A stretch of 64,000 nt of DNA from Stachybotrys elegans (GCA_020746835.1 JAGPNK010000006.1:1984001-2048000); one strand, 5' to 3'; numbered from the stretch's first letter, positions 32,325 to 45,289 are shown. Translations and numbers: made by a program. Notes: generated from the sequence alone by a model not told the origin.

Positions 32325-35300
32325 CTACCTCTTAGTAATTAAATCGAAAAGAAATTGATATCCCGGTCCAACTTGGCTGTCCCAAAGAGCATCACCAGGC
32401 TTCAACTCTACGTCGTGAATATGACCAACGCCCTCCAGGGGCAAGAATCCATGCCTGATGCCACTCCCTGAAAGCTCCCTCACAAACCTCTCTGCACCCT
32501 CGAAAGGTGCTATCTGGTCTGCTGTCCCGTGTATAACATATGTAGGGACCCTGTACTCCCCATCTCGCAGCCTGGCCAACGGGCTTATCGATGCAATCTG
32601 TGCAGGGCTGGGCAGCCTGCGCCAAACTGCATCTCCTCGAGACCCAGGTTCTGGGAGTCCATGAAGGAGAAGAGGAAGTCCGATTCCCTCTTTGAAAAGG
32701 GCCAAGACCAACTCGGAGCGAGGGTCTCCCGGTCGGACCCAACCGAGCTTGCTATCGTCTCCCATTGCACTCTGGGTGTAGCCGGTAATCTTCTCCAAGT
32801 CAGCATTCGCTCAAACAGCATCATCATATGGCCAGGTCTCACTGGGCTTCTTGGAAGAGCTTCCATGATTTGTTCCAGCCTCATCGAGCGACCAGGAACC
32901 TGTGGTAAACGAGCCTTGTCAAGTTCTGCAAAGCATCAGCACCCTCGCCGCACTTTGTTGTTGAGAACTGATCACTCACCTCCCGACTCAAAGTCAATAG
33001 GCGCGTAGAAGCTGAGCACCGCTGACGGAGCAGGCATACCCGCCACCTCTGCTGTCCAACCCAAGGTCATTGCCAAATGCCCACCACTTGACCACCCGAT
33101 AACAACAATCTTAGTCCCATCTACCTCTACGCCACGCCCAGCTGCAAGTCCTGGAAGCTCGAGCCGAGCCCAACGGTAGGCGTCGCATGTATCCGCGATA
33201 GGCCCGCACTCAAGAGTGACCTCAGGACACAGCCGATAATCGATACTGACAGGAAGGAAACCATTCTTGAGGAGATGCTCTGTTTGCGCAGGCCGAATGG
33301 CCTTTCGCGATAGCGTCATGTGGCCTCCACCATGTATCATCAGAGCTATAAAACTGTGTTAGAAGATAGGCTTGGGTACCATGTAGGTATAGGTGTAGTA
33401 GCTCTCCTACCAATAGGCATAGCCTGTCCTGGATTCACCACTGGGAAATAGACATCTGCTTGGATCGGAATGCCGCTCACCTCCTTGTAAATCATCGTCT
33501 CCAGCTTGTAATCAGCGCCGAAAGCCGATTCGGCTCTCTGCTCCGGCTTGGACGTTTTGGGAACATCCCACTTCTGGTTACAGGCCACCAGAAGCTGCTG
33601 ACTGTTCGATTCAGGCGTGGTTCCTCGAGAATAGCTGAAGGAGGCATAGCCGGCTTCCTGAAACGTCTTCATCCAAGCCTCTGCAGGCTGCAGTGGATAT
33701 GCCGTGCGATTCTCGGCGAGCCACCACCCATCAAGCAGGCCAAAACATATGTCGTACCAGTCGATCAAGCAAGTGACTTCTGATAGAACAATGAACCCGC
33801 CTGGAGCCAATAGTTCTCCCAAACGACGACAGGATGCGGTGCGATTGGTTGTTGCGTGAACACAGTTGGCACTGACGACGATATCGAACTTTGCCCGTAA
33901 TTCGGAAGGAACTTCCTTCTCCAGGTTGAAGGTGGCGTACTGCATCCAAGGATACTGCTTGAACTTGTTCTTTGCCTTGGCCACGAGACTACTTGAGATG
34001 TCGGTAAAGGTATACTCGACAGCGATGCCCGAGGAACGGAGAACCTCAATCAGCCTCCCAGTCGTTCCGCCTGTCCCAGCTCCGACTTCAAGGATCCGAG
34101 CTGGTCTGTCTTTGTGAGACTCTAGCATCAACTCGAGATAGATGCAAAGTTGCTCCGTCAGAGTAGCCATCATAGGAGACTGACTGTAAAAGCCCTCCAT
34201 GATTTTCAACGATTCCAGCGTACCAAACATGACGGCAACTGCGTCGACCTTGCCGCTCAAGCAGTCGGCAAGCTTCGGCCCAGTAAGGCCGATGAGGTTT
34301 GCTTCGGGTTGGTAATCTGGAAATCTTGCCTCGAAGTCTGCTTGGAGGGACTCGGCTGACTCGCCACCAATGATGCCATCAGTGCGAATTACATCGTCAG
34401 TTCTCTCATCAATGGCTACGAGATCATGGCTGCAAAGAATGCCCCAAAGCCTCGAGATGAGCTTGTTGTACTTTTGAACCTGATGAGAAACCTGAGGGAC
34501 TACTTCCCCTGATCCCAACTGTCGAAGATCGACCCCGAGGGCAGCGAACGCCTCCACAATATATGCAATGAGAAGTTTGTCTTGAAATGGTGCAACCTCG
34601 GACCAATACCCAAGGAATCCCTTGCATGTTGCTGACGTGTCAAAGAACGAGTCGGAGGCTGCCAATGTGTGAAAGGGGTTGGGACCCCCAAGATCTCTTG
34701 TCCTGTCCGGTATTATACTGGCTGGCGATGCCTGCTTGGGGGGAATGGCATCGGCCGTACCTCGACCAGGCTGCTGGATAGAGATCATAGACATCAGCTC
34801 TGCTACTGTTAAATCGGTTAATTGCGCGTCTAGTTTGACGGAAAACTGCTCTTCAAGTTCATGCTTCAAGTCTACCACAGACAAGGAGTCAACGCCGAGG
34901 TCTGCCAGCACCACTCCAGGCTGAATGTCTGTGGCCCTGACGCAAGAGATGTCGGCCAATATATTTAAAAACTTGGAACCCTTGTCAGAATAGTCGGCAT
35001 TGCCATTATGCAAATCGGCAGGGGATTGAATGCGGCCATTGGGATTCAGGGGTGTTACTTGGGAATGTTGACGTGGTCTTGTCCCTTGGATGGTGGGCTT
35101 GGAAGCGCCTAGTCTTTGGTAGAGATGTTTCAGGGTACAGTTGACCAACTCAGTCGAGTCGATGATAAGACCAAACTTGGAAGAGAGTTCTCCAACCATC
35201 TCGACTGCCGCCAACGAGTCAAGCCCCAAGTCAGAGAGAACCGCGTCTTCGAGAATCTCAGCATAGGAGACACCCGTGTACTCCGAAACCATGTCTCTGA

Positions 35301-38300
35301 GTCTGGAGCAAGAGTCGAGAGCTGTCCTTTCGTTGTGTTCAGAGGAGGGCGTGGCGATCATCTCGCTCGGTGCATTGGACACAACATCTTCCTCTGCCCT
35401 GAGCATCCACTCTGATCCAATGCGGCGCTCCAAACCACCATTAGCCGAGTCGAGTGCTTTCTCAAGCTTCGATATGAGAATCGTGTTGAACCGACAGCCG
35501 CCTAGCATTGCTACAACCCCCCCGTCGGGAGCGGTTACGAAGACATCGCCAACCGGCTGTTGCGTGTTATCAAACTTGGCATACACCTTCCATTGCGTCG
35601 CCTCATCCATCTTGCAAGCAGAAGATATCACGCCATAATCAAGTCCAACCATGACCATAACTTCGTCTTCCGAGACAAAATCGCTGCTGTTCATAAGCAA
35701 CCCTATCACTTGGATGAAAGCGTCCAATGTCACAGCATCAAGAACCCTCCATGCTGTGCTTTCTTGGCGGCTTGGCTGTACTGACGGTATACTTATTGTG
35801 CCCGCGGCCTCACTCTCGTCCAAAATCACTGACTGAATGCCCTGAAAGAACACAGCATAGTCCACCACACGAGAAAAGAGTTTGTATGCCTTCTTGCTCG
35901 TCATTCGCGTCACTTCCACTCTTGATTCGATCTGCTGGGAGAAGTGAGAGACAAGTCGATGAAAGGGGTCGAGAAGAGATTTCCCTGTGACTGAGATGAT
36001 ACCGCTTCCATGAAGCGTCTCTCTTGAGCGCGATGCGCCTGGGACCGTCGTGCGCAGGGTGAACTCCCATGAGTCTTGGTCGGGACTTTGCTTGACTTGC
36101 AGGAGTACCTCGCCCTGAGGTTTGACCCCGAGTGCGGCATGGAAGTGGAGCTTCTCAAAGACGAGGCTGCTACTACTTGTCCCAAGATCACCACGGAGAT
36201 GTTGCAGGGCCATAACGACACACTCCATGTACATTGAAGCCGGACATAGCGGTCTTGATCGTACCTTGTGCCCGCTGACGATCTCAACGAACCGTCGGCT
36301 TTCTGTGTTGATAGCAAATTCTGCACATCTCGTGTGCTCGTCGAATTCTGTCTTGATGGAAACGAGCTGGGGCGGCGAGACTGGCTGCTGTTGGCAAGCT
36401 TCTGCTGTAAGCTCCCTAGAAAGCTTCTGCTTCATTTCAGCAGCTCGGTCAATGTTAGGCAACCAATGCCGTATTTTCTCAAACTGATAAGGCGGTAGCC
36501 ATATAGGTTTGGCAAGACGGTGCTCATGAGACATGAACCCCCATTGAGTCAGTGATATGCCCTCTTTCCACAAGGCACAGATTGCATCCCCGATGCAGTC
36601 GGAAGGATGAGTCTTTCCTTTTGTCCTCAAAGATTGAAACACATGCAAGGCGGGATCGCGGCAAGCATTCTTTATCATGGCTGTGATAGGCGTGTCGATT
36701 CCCGCTTCCAACCAGATACAAGAACCCAGAGAATCCTCGAGTCTTCGCACGGCCTCAAAGAAATAGACTGGTTGCCTCGCATGCGCCGAGACACTGTACT
36801 GTTTGATTGACCAAATCTTTTGCTCCATGCAAGACTCCAGCGGAATAGTCGGTTCATTCCATTGTAGGGTCCCACAGATGTCAGCCAACTCCTCGAGAAT
36901 AGGCTCGGCGAGTACGGAGTGAAATCCGTGTGTAGTGTCAAGCCTCTGAGATCGAATCTTTCGAAGATCTGGTTCAACACCCAGGAGCCCTTCAACTGCT
37001 GCAATTGCATCTTCTGTCCCCACAATGACTTGTGAATTGGTTGCATTATGGCATGCCACCTCGAAGTTGGGTTGCATTAGATCTGAAGGCCCCCGGTTGT
37101 GCAATGTAGACGTGATGAGATCAAGTTCTTTTAGCGTGCAATTCAAGGCGAGCATCGAGCCCTTCTCAGCACCCCATTTTGTCTCAATGAGACTTCCACG
37201 TGTGGCAACCAGTTTGATAGCATCGGGGAGAGATAGAACACCAGAAACCGCAAGCGCAGTCAGTTCGCCAAGGCTATGTCCGATAACAACATTGGGTTTC
37301 AGACCAGCATCTATCCAAGTTCGTGCGCAGGCATATTGTACCGCAAACTGACTGCACTGGAGAGTGGTAACGCTGGTAGAAGGATCGCTATGGATGAGTG
37401 ATGGAAGAATTGAAGGAAACCCCAGGTTCCTGAGCTCCTGGTCACAGCTATCGAGGTGATGCCGAAAGACAGGGAAACCATCGTACATAGATTTGTCCAA
37501 GGAAACCCTTTTAGAGTGTTGTCCACTGAATGTGAGTATTATGGGCTTCCGCGATGGACTGGTCTTGAAGAAATCCGATGCTCCCAGAGAATCGAGCTGT
37601 TTCTTAGCATCCCCAATCCCCTTTGCCATTATGCTGACCGCATACTCGTGTTTCCGTCTTCGCCCATTCAACGTATAAGCCAGATCCCGAAGGTCGATGT
37701 TGTCGCCGTTTCTACCCAAATGAGCAGAGACAGCTCTGATATTATCAGCTAAGCTCCCCTCTGAGGAAGCACTGATACAAATAGGAAACGCAGTATTCCT
37801 AGGCAAGCCTGCATCAGACTCCTCCCTGACCGGCGGGTCACAGCACAGCAATGCGCAGTTCGAGCCCGCAGCTCCATAGCTATTCACAAGAGCGGCTTTC
37901 AACTGAGAGTTCCAAGGCTGGGTCTTCTTCGGTATAGCAAGACCATCGCTGGCTAGGGGCGCAATCTTGGGGTTGAGAGAGTAATGGTTTGCTTGCTGAG
38001 GAATCGCGCCAAACTTGATCATGGCAAGAATCTTCATCAAGCCCATCACACCAGCTGCTGTCTCACAATGCCCGATGTTCCCTTTGATAGAGCCGACATG
38101 AAGAATCTCATCTCTTGAGCGATTGCCGAATACGGCTCGGATGCTGTCCATCTCCAAAGGATCTCCTGCTTGAGTTCCAGTCCCATGGGCCTCGACATAG
38201 GTAACTTGTCTCGGTTCTATACCAGCTTGCTTGAGAACCTTGCTATAGAGCTTCTTCTGTGCTGCGGACTCAGGAACAGTGATAGAAGTAGAAAGACCAC

Positions 38301-40263
38301 CCTGGTTGGTTGCTGCACCCGCAATCACGCCCAGTATTGCGTCACCGTCTGCGACAGCTTGCTTCAGTGGCTTCAAAACAACCAATCCTCCGCCTTCAGA
38401 GCGGCAATATCCATCTGCTGAGGCATCAAAAGGCTTGCATTGGCCAGTGGGACTCAAGAAACCGGCCTTGCCTAGATCAAAGTAGTTGTTCATGCCCGCT
38501 ATCACATTAACGCCTCCAGCCAAGGCCATCCGACACTCTCCAGCTTGGATCGCTTTGCAAGCCCGGTTTATGGCGACCAATGATGACGAGCAGGCTGTAT
38601 CGAGTACTTCTGCGGGGCCTGTCCATCCATAGAAGTGGCTAAGACGACCACACAGGAACGCTCGAATGGTGCCAGTGGCTGTATATGCCGTGGGCGTATG
38701 CGCATTGGTGTTGTCCAGGTATTCGACAAGGCTGGCTCCAATAAAACAGCCAACATCATCTCCATCTTGCCTTTTATGTGTTGCCAGATACCCAGCATCG
38801 TCCAAGGCTTCAACAGAGAGTTCGAGGAGGAGGCGTTGCTGGGGGTCCATGTTCATGGCCTCGCGAGCATTGATGCCGAAGTAAGAGTTGTCAAAGCAGC
38901 GGACATCATCAAGAAAATTGCCATAGAATTTGCGCTGGCTGATGAAGCTGCTAGACTGAGACGCCCTGAAGCTACCATAGATATCAAAGCGGTCAGATGG
39001 GATCTCTGAGTGAAGGTCCATTCCATTCTTGAGCAGATCCCACAATTGCTCGATGCTCCCTGCTCCCGGCAGGCGACACGATGCTCCAACAACCGCAATG
39101 GCATCGGCGGGGAATTGGTATTGGGTAATTGGTGAGGACATCTGCCTATTAACATTGCTTATAAGCTGGTGTGCCTCGGTTTTGAACGCCTTGTACGTGG
39201 TAGAGCGGAACGGTGACATGGGAACGCAGTCGTTGAGACCAAATATGACAAATTCGTTGACACTTCGTTTGGATTGTTGGATATCCTCAGATACCCGGGT
39301 GAGGAGGGTGTACCAGTCGCATCTCGATGCTAGAATGGTCGTGATTATCTCGTCGGTCAACGGGCAGTCCAGGATATGACCGTTCTTGTTCGACCTCACG
39401 GGTACCCTGAGCTGCGTGTATTCTGGTAGCTGCAGCAAGGCATTGTCCCGACACAGACCGCAGAGTTCTGCCGCAAGCCGCGTATTCTCTGGATTGTGGA
39501 CCTTGCCACGTATGTCCATCTTTTGGACCTGAAGACCCTCTTCTCGAGCATGATGGAACAATTTATCAAGCTGATTCGCAGGCCCGACGATACTGATGGA
39601 TCTTGGATCGGTGATTGCTGAGATGTATGTACCCGGGAAGCGAAGAGTCAGCTCTTGACCTTGGCCCTCGCGCTTGAGTCGAAGGGCCAGCGTCGTCGAG
39701 CCAGACCCATTTGTATCGTCGGCGAATTCGCCATAAGCACCAATGCCGACGAGAAGACGCAGACATATGGCGGCATTTTCAACGACCTGCTCAACGCTGT
39801 GGGCACAGCCGATGGCAATAGCTGAAGGCAGGCCACCGCAGTATCCCTGCAAGCCACCAGCACCTCCCACAGCGGATAGGAAGTCGTCATGGGAAAGCTG
39901 GTGAAAGTCGAGGTAGCGCAGGTACTGGCCAATCTGCAGTATGACCAATAGAGGCAAGGCCACAATGCCGGAGCGCACCGCTGCAAGTGGCCCAGAAATG
40001 CCATACAGAGCCCAGTCCCGAAGTACGCGGATGTATTCCGGTCCCTGGGCAAGGGCTTGGATCTCTGGCCGGGCGGAAGCGAAGATGGACCATACTTGAT
40101 TTGTCTCGAGATCGGCCACCTTGGCGAGAAGAAGCCTTCCGAGTGGATTGGCAGCGAGGAAGGCGTGCAGCGCAGCAAGATATTCCTCGTCTGGTGCTCG
40201 GCTCTGCGGGCAGAAGAAGGCCGCTGAGAGACGGCTCTCGTCGGTCTTCTTGTCCAGCTCCAT
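32325..40263 (-). CDS. Non-reducing polyketide synthase, SAT-KS-AT-PT-ACP-ACP-CMeT-esterase
   Basis: Iterative type I PKS expected to build a C-methylated, orsellinate-type aromatic acid. Four exons: 33411-40263, 32980-33345, 32843-32925, 32325-32792; 2589 residues. Domains by rough residue: SAT 15-370 (GYCGGL, Cys142); KS 386-810 (DTACSSSL Cys558; EAHGTGT His693; NIGHC His732); malonyl-CoA AT about 907-1210 (GHSLGE, Ser997); product template about 1305-1610 ([14 protein letters not shown], His1332; Asp1514); ACP1 (GLDSL, Ser1683); ACP2 (GVDSL, Ser1793); C-methyltransferase about 1860-2235 ([19 protein letters not shown] His2136; SEVT Glu2162); C-terminal alpha/beta-hydrolase release domain about 2258-2589 (HGGGH oxyanion hole, GWSSG Ser2370, Asp2526, His2558/2560). 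No ketoreductase, dehydratase or reductase domain. The 3' splicing is inferred: donors GTAGGA, GTGAGT, GTGAGA; the last acceptor is GAG at 32793, and a CAG 21 nt downstream is also in frame. Same order as AusA/MpaC-type synthases. Shares a promoter with the P450 gene. Confidence 0.95.
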
Positions 40264-41154
40264 GGCAGAAAAGGTGGATGCTGACCTGCTTTGACGATGC
40301 TTGCTCTGCTGCCGAAGGACGGATACTCTGGTATTGTAGTTGCTTCATCCAACGGTCAAGTTCCGACTGAGGATGTGGTATTATCGCCTCGGACTTTTGG
40401 CCCTTTCCTCAGCCGAGGCACACCGGAGGGAATTGGGCACCCGCAATCACGTCGCCTCGCCTAACAAGCCGCGGGCACTCATCGAGACCAACACTGCTAT
40501 CATTGTAAGACACCGACAAGCAGGTAGGCAGGGCGTTGGTTGGTTGGTGTTATCTCCAAGGATGCACTTTCTGACTAGATGGATGTTGTTGGTGAAGAAG
40601 GCAGTACAAGACCCCTGCTCCTTCCTGGCTAATCCCACACTCCCATGGGGTGCAGCTCATAGTACCACTCCATGGAGTGGCTCACATAATATTCTCACCT
40701 CGACCGTCTGCCTCGTTTAGTCAAACCATCAACTTGACCTAGTATGTATGTACCTAAATCGGGATGAGCTGGTCTAGGCGTATGAATCCCGAACGTTGCT
40801 GCCTTGCTCCACCATGATTGTAACACACACACATGGTTACATCCAACATCCATTCCGATAGCGTCTCCGAGCTTACGAAGAGCTTCAGAGACATGCATTG
40901 CATGACGAAGACAGGGCCTTGTTGGTTGTTCCTCACAGGCAGTATCCGTCCTCCAATCATGTCGCTTCGGTCATGCGTTTGATGGTCTAGAACGTCGCGG
41001 GGTTCGTTCATCGTGGCAATGCCCAGACATTCCGGCCTCCAACTGGCGAGACTGTTCGTCGTATGCATCGAGGTGTACCTTCTCTTCCATATACTACTCT
41101 GATTTGGCTTCTTAGGACGGGAAGATCAAGATAGAGCTTCCGGTGGCCGTGACA
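40264..41154. promoter_or_regulatory. Bidirectional promoter between PKS and P450 genes
   Basis: The 891-base gap separates the divergent start codons of the PKS (minus) and the P450 (plus), so it must hold both promoters. It contains an inverted repeat GCCTCGG (40386-40392) / CCGAGGC (40413-40419) with a 20-base spacer, about 125 bases from the PKS start; CGG half-sites in inverted orientation are the usual target type of Zn2Cys6 regulators. That use is inference. Confidence 0.55.
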
Positions 41155-42868
41155 ATGACCACAAGATATCCCCTTCTGCCAAGCCTGCGCTTAGCGACCG
41201 GTATCACTATTGGAGCTCTTTTCTCGGTAAGGGACACCCATAGCCTCGGATGCAATTGCTAACAATTTTGCAGTATCGCGTGATATCGGCAGTCTACCGC
41301 CTCTACTTTCATCCTCTGGCCAAGTACCCAGGGCCAAAGCTCTGGGCCATCTCGCGTATCCCCTGGGCATGGCATCTCATTCGTGGCGACCTGTGGCAAG
41401 TCCTTGGACGCTTTCACGAGAAGTACGGCACCACAGTACGGATTGCCCCCGATGAACTCACCACCATCTCGCCCACAGCTTGGACAGACATCTATGTCAC
41501 CAAGCCACTGCTCCCCAAGGACCCTCACAGCCAGACCCCGCCTCTCAATGGCGCTCATTCTCTCTTCACTGCGCCAGATAATACTCACAAGCGCATCCGC
41601 ACGACTCTGGTGAATGGCTTCTCGGACAAAGCGTTGAGAGAGCAGGCACCCATCATCGAGGCACACGCAAATAACCTTGTGTCTCGGCTACATCGTGAGG
41701 CTGCACGAGCAGCTCCCGGGGGCTCCATCGATATACAAAAGTTGTTCGGCTATGCTACGTTTGACATTGTAACTGACCTTAGCTTCGGCGAGTCCGTCCG
41801 TGGCCTAGAAGACGACAATGAGCATGCCGAAATTACAGCCTTCTTCTTCCATGCCAAGTTTGGGACCATCCGTAATTGTCTCAGTCGCTTCTCTCCGCTC
41901 GATATTCTTCTTGGGCTGTTTCTTCTGAGCATATCGCGCAAAGCACGCGAGAGAAACTGGCGTCTAACCACGGAAAAGATCGACCGTCGCCTATCCAAAG
42001 GCGACATGACGGGTGTGCGCTCTGACTTCATGACGCCCGTCATCGGAAGAATCGATGAGAGCGGTACAAAGGGCATCACCAAAAAAGAGGTGGTGACCAA
42101 TGGCCTGGCATTTGTCATTGCCGACTGTCAACTCACTACAGTCGCTTTAGCCACGAGCACCTACCTGCTGCTGCGGGATCGGCCGAAGTGGGAGCAGCTC
42201 ACAAAAGAAATTCGCGGTAGGTTTAGCAGCCATGAAGAGATTACTGTACACTCTTCCCAGGGACTGCCGTATCTTGAGGCTGTCATAAACGAAACGCTCC
42301 GTCTTCATCACCCGACCCCTATCAGCCTACCGCGATCCGTACCCCCGGAGGGGAGAGTCATTGACGGAGAGCACATACCCGGAAACGTGAATATATCCCG
42401 TCATCGCCACCCAAGGCATAGCTGACAGCTAGTGAAGACTGTGATCGGTATCAATCTCCAGAATATACAAAACGACCCAAGCCTTTGGGAGGAGCCACGA
42501 GTCTTCCACCCAGAACGCTTTCTCCCGGCTACAGATGAGCGCTACGATGGGCGTTTCGACAAGGACGTCAGGGCTGCATATGTGCCGTTCTCAACAGGGC
42601 CACGCAACTGCCTAGGCGCAAGGTAAGAAGACTCTCCTTCGACCCCTCCCCCTGTGGTTTTCCGGCTTCAGTATGCTGACGCACTGCTATCGAACGCCAC
42701 AGGGTCTTTCTTGCACAAGCAAGAGTGATCCTCGCGAAACTCGTTTGGAGCTTTGACTTGAAGATGGGGAGTGTGGGTGATGATTGGTTAGATCAAAAGG
42801 CGTATCTCGTCTTTGAGCCCAAGCCGCTTCCTGTAAAGATTCTCCCACGGCAAGATACAGTAGCATAG
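41155..42868 (+). CDS. Cytochrome P450 monooxygenase
   Basis: Membrane-bound class II-type fungal P450, likely oxidising the PKS product. Four exons: 41155-41226, 41274-42386, 42429-42622, 42703-42868; product 514 residues. The first exon gives the N-terminal anchor (RYPLLPSLRLATGITIGALF), followed by YRLYFHPLAKYPGPK, the usual start of the catalytic part. K-helix ETLR at 364-367 (ExxR); PERF motif as HPERFLP; haem loop FSTGPRNCLG with Cys456. The I-helix reads ADCQLTT (residues 307-313), so the positions of the usual acid and Thr are Gln310 and Leu311, which is atypical. Donor/acceptor pairs are GTAAGG/CAG, GTGAAT/CAG and GTAAGA/CAG; the short second intron (42 nt) is the least certain. It is divergently transcribed from the PKS, supporting a shared pathway. 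Confidence 0.92.
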
Positions 42869-42990
42869 GACACGTTCAATTCAATTTAATGGACCAAACC
42901 TCTAATTCTGAGGCCTGCTTTTAGATTCACTCTGGCTATACTCTATTCGGGTGCACCTCCCAAGTAATATAAGATAATCTACGCTATATT

Positions 42991-44659
42991 TTACAAGATG
43001 GGGTTATAGAAGGAAAATGAAGAATTTGGGTCGTATCTTCTCTTCAACTCCCTTAGCTTCGGGAGCTTCCGAGACGAGTACCACGCTTTGGCTGGCTCAT
43101 CTCCGTGCGCAAAGTTGACGTAGACAGATAGGTCTCTTCGTCCACTGCCTCGCTGGAACCTGTCGCGTATCTCCTTGCCAAACTCGTTTACGGAAGAAAC
43201 TTGGGATGGATCCATAGCGAACCCATCTATCTGCCTGTTTGATGAATAGCACTCATCAGTAATTTTTCCTGCGGATGTGAAAACAGCAGCACCTACACAA
43301 AAGCGACAGCATCGCGATGAGGAAAAGCGGAGGAATCATCCGAGAATTTTGCGAAGCCGTATTGTGAATACTGCGCCCAGGCCACAAAGAGCGACTGCAA
43401 GCTGGGCTCGGCCGCCATCCTCCTCTTCATGTAGTTGACCACGCTCGCAATGTTGGCAACATCGATTCGGTACAGGTTGAGTGACTGAGGAACATAGAGC
43501 GAGCCACCTCGGCAACCCGCGTACGGCAGACCATACACAGCTACCCGTGGAAGATCAGACCAAGTGACAGTCGTGATACTTAGATTGATTGGTCCGAGGT
43601 CCAGGAAGGGCTTGATCAACCGTCTGCCTCTTGCCTGGGGGCCAGCGTAGATGAAGTTGGCGATGAGAACAATATCCCCAATGGTGGCATTGTAGCTGAT
43701 GGAGAACGTGATGCTCAATTCCTTGGGCTGGTTTCCTGCAAAGGATCTGGCCAGCTCCCACACCGAGCCGTTGAGCGCCCCGGGAAACATCATATCAGCG
43801 TTCATAGCCATGCCACCATTCGTAGCAGGATACACTCGATAGGTCAGGGAGGTTACGACGCCAAAGTTGGCACCGGCTCCCTTTATGCCGTAGAACAGGT
43901 CGCGGTTCTGGTTCTTGGAGACGGTGACAATGTCGCCTCGGCCATTCACCATCTGCACGGAGAGTAGGGAATCGGATTGAGTGCCGTGGAGCCCAGAGTA
44001 AGGTCCGATGCCACCTCCGAGTGTTGCACCAGAGTATCCAATGCAGATGCATTGTCCCACGGCTATCAGCAGTGTAAGCAAACGAGAAATAGATGGAAAT
44101 ATAGGGCTTTTGACGTACGGATCTCCCTTCCGACAGCGTGCAAGGCGTCGACTATGTCTGCAGTCTTAACAGCGCCGCCCGTTGTCATGGTATTAGAGGC
44201 AGTATTCACGGTTATCTCGTCAAAATATCCCATGTCTATCGAGATGCCCTCTTCCAACCCACCTAGGGTACTCGAATATCCATGGCCTCCGCCTGTTGCG
44301 AGGAACGGGACGTCGTTGGTTGAAGCATATCTGATCTATAGCGCCGTAGTTAGAAGCTGCTTCATGTACCCGGGAAATTATTGTCTGCGATGACTGTATG
44401 AGTACATTGAACTTACAATTGCCTGGACATCCGTGACTAGACGCGGCTTGATTACCATGATATACTTTGGGGGCGCTGTAATTGCCCATCGCGGAGTGAA
44501 GCCACTAGGCCATGTCTGATTGCTGCCCACAACCTCAATATCGGAGTCAGGAGAAATTAGACTCTGCAGATCGTGAGCCATTTGCTCGGGTAATAATGAA
44601 GCCCAGACCAGGGCGGACAGGTTGGCTAGCACCCAGAGCACCGGGATTTGAAACCCCAT
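42991..44659 (-). CDS. Secreted FAD-linked oxidase, BBE / PCMH type
   Basis: Flavoprotein of the berberine-bridge-like family, which oxidises alcohols, amines or phenols with transfer of electrons to O2. Four exons: 44417-44659, 44119-44335, 43297-44062, 42991-43234; product 489 residues. Signal peptide MGFQIPVLWVLANLSALVWA. PCMH-type FAD domain from about 60: WAITAPPKYIMVIKP, then ATGGGHGYSSTLGG with His99, and VGQCICIGYSGATLGGGIG with Cys158. The His-Cys spacing of 59 fits bicovalent FAD attachment as in glucooligosaccharide oxidase. Further: GAGANFGVVTSLTYRVYP. The last splice uses GTAGGT/CAG and restores FVQIDGFAMDPSQV, followed by the BBE C-terminus KLRELKRRYDPNSSFSFYNP. The conserved start ATG is at 44659; a GTG nine bases upstream is not used. 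Its 3' end lies 122 bases from the P450 3' end (convergent), and its promoter is shared with the decarboxylase gene. Confidence 0.92.
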
Positions 44660-45289
44660 GATAGGCACACGATGCTTGAGAAGACGGAGGTATATTCAAG
44701 ATGCTAGAGACGGGGAGTATGAGAAGCAGTGAGTGATGAGCAAGCCGATGTATCCGTGTCCATGATGGTCCAATCCTTTGCAACATGCCAATCTTCGTCC
44801 TCACATATTTAAACACAACGGATTGGCTGATCTGGGTCTCAAGCCAAGCGAAAAATCAAATCCATAATGCTTACAGGCACCAACGATCTGTATAGGAGCC
44901 TGTTGGTCATACTAGGTTGGCCAGCGGGAGCACGTTGGGTGTCGCGCCGGCAAGGCTGACTGAAGGCCAGAATTGGCCGAACGTGAGTGCTTATCCCATG
45001 TTGCCGTGCTAGGATCTATCCATAGCACGAGTGCGGGTCATGGAATCTCCCATCTCGTATTCGCACGTGGTGGAAGATAGACTCCTTCACTGCTACCCAC
45101 ACAGGTATTATGCGAGAGTGAGGTTTCATCGCCGAGGTGGAGCCACATCACGGGATACCGGATGAGCTCGAACCCGTTTCTGACGTGCCAGCCGTCCGGT
45201 ATGCTCTCGAGGATGAATAAGAGGGGTGGGCAGGTCGCCCGGCTAAGAGCGCGTAGTGCTCGCTCCTCAAGCAGCTGGACGTAGACAAT
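44660..45289. promoter_or_regulatory. Bidirectional promoter between FAD-oxidase and decarboxylase genes
   Basis: The 630-base gap between divergent start codons. It contains GCCGAGG at 45131-45137, close to one arm (CCGAGGC) of the inverted repeat in the PKS/P450 promoter, but here as a single copy. No other strong element was recognised. Confidence 0.5.
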
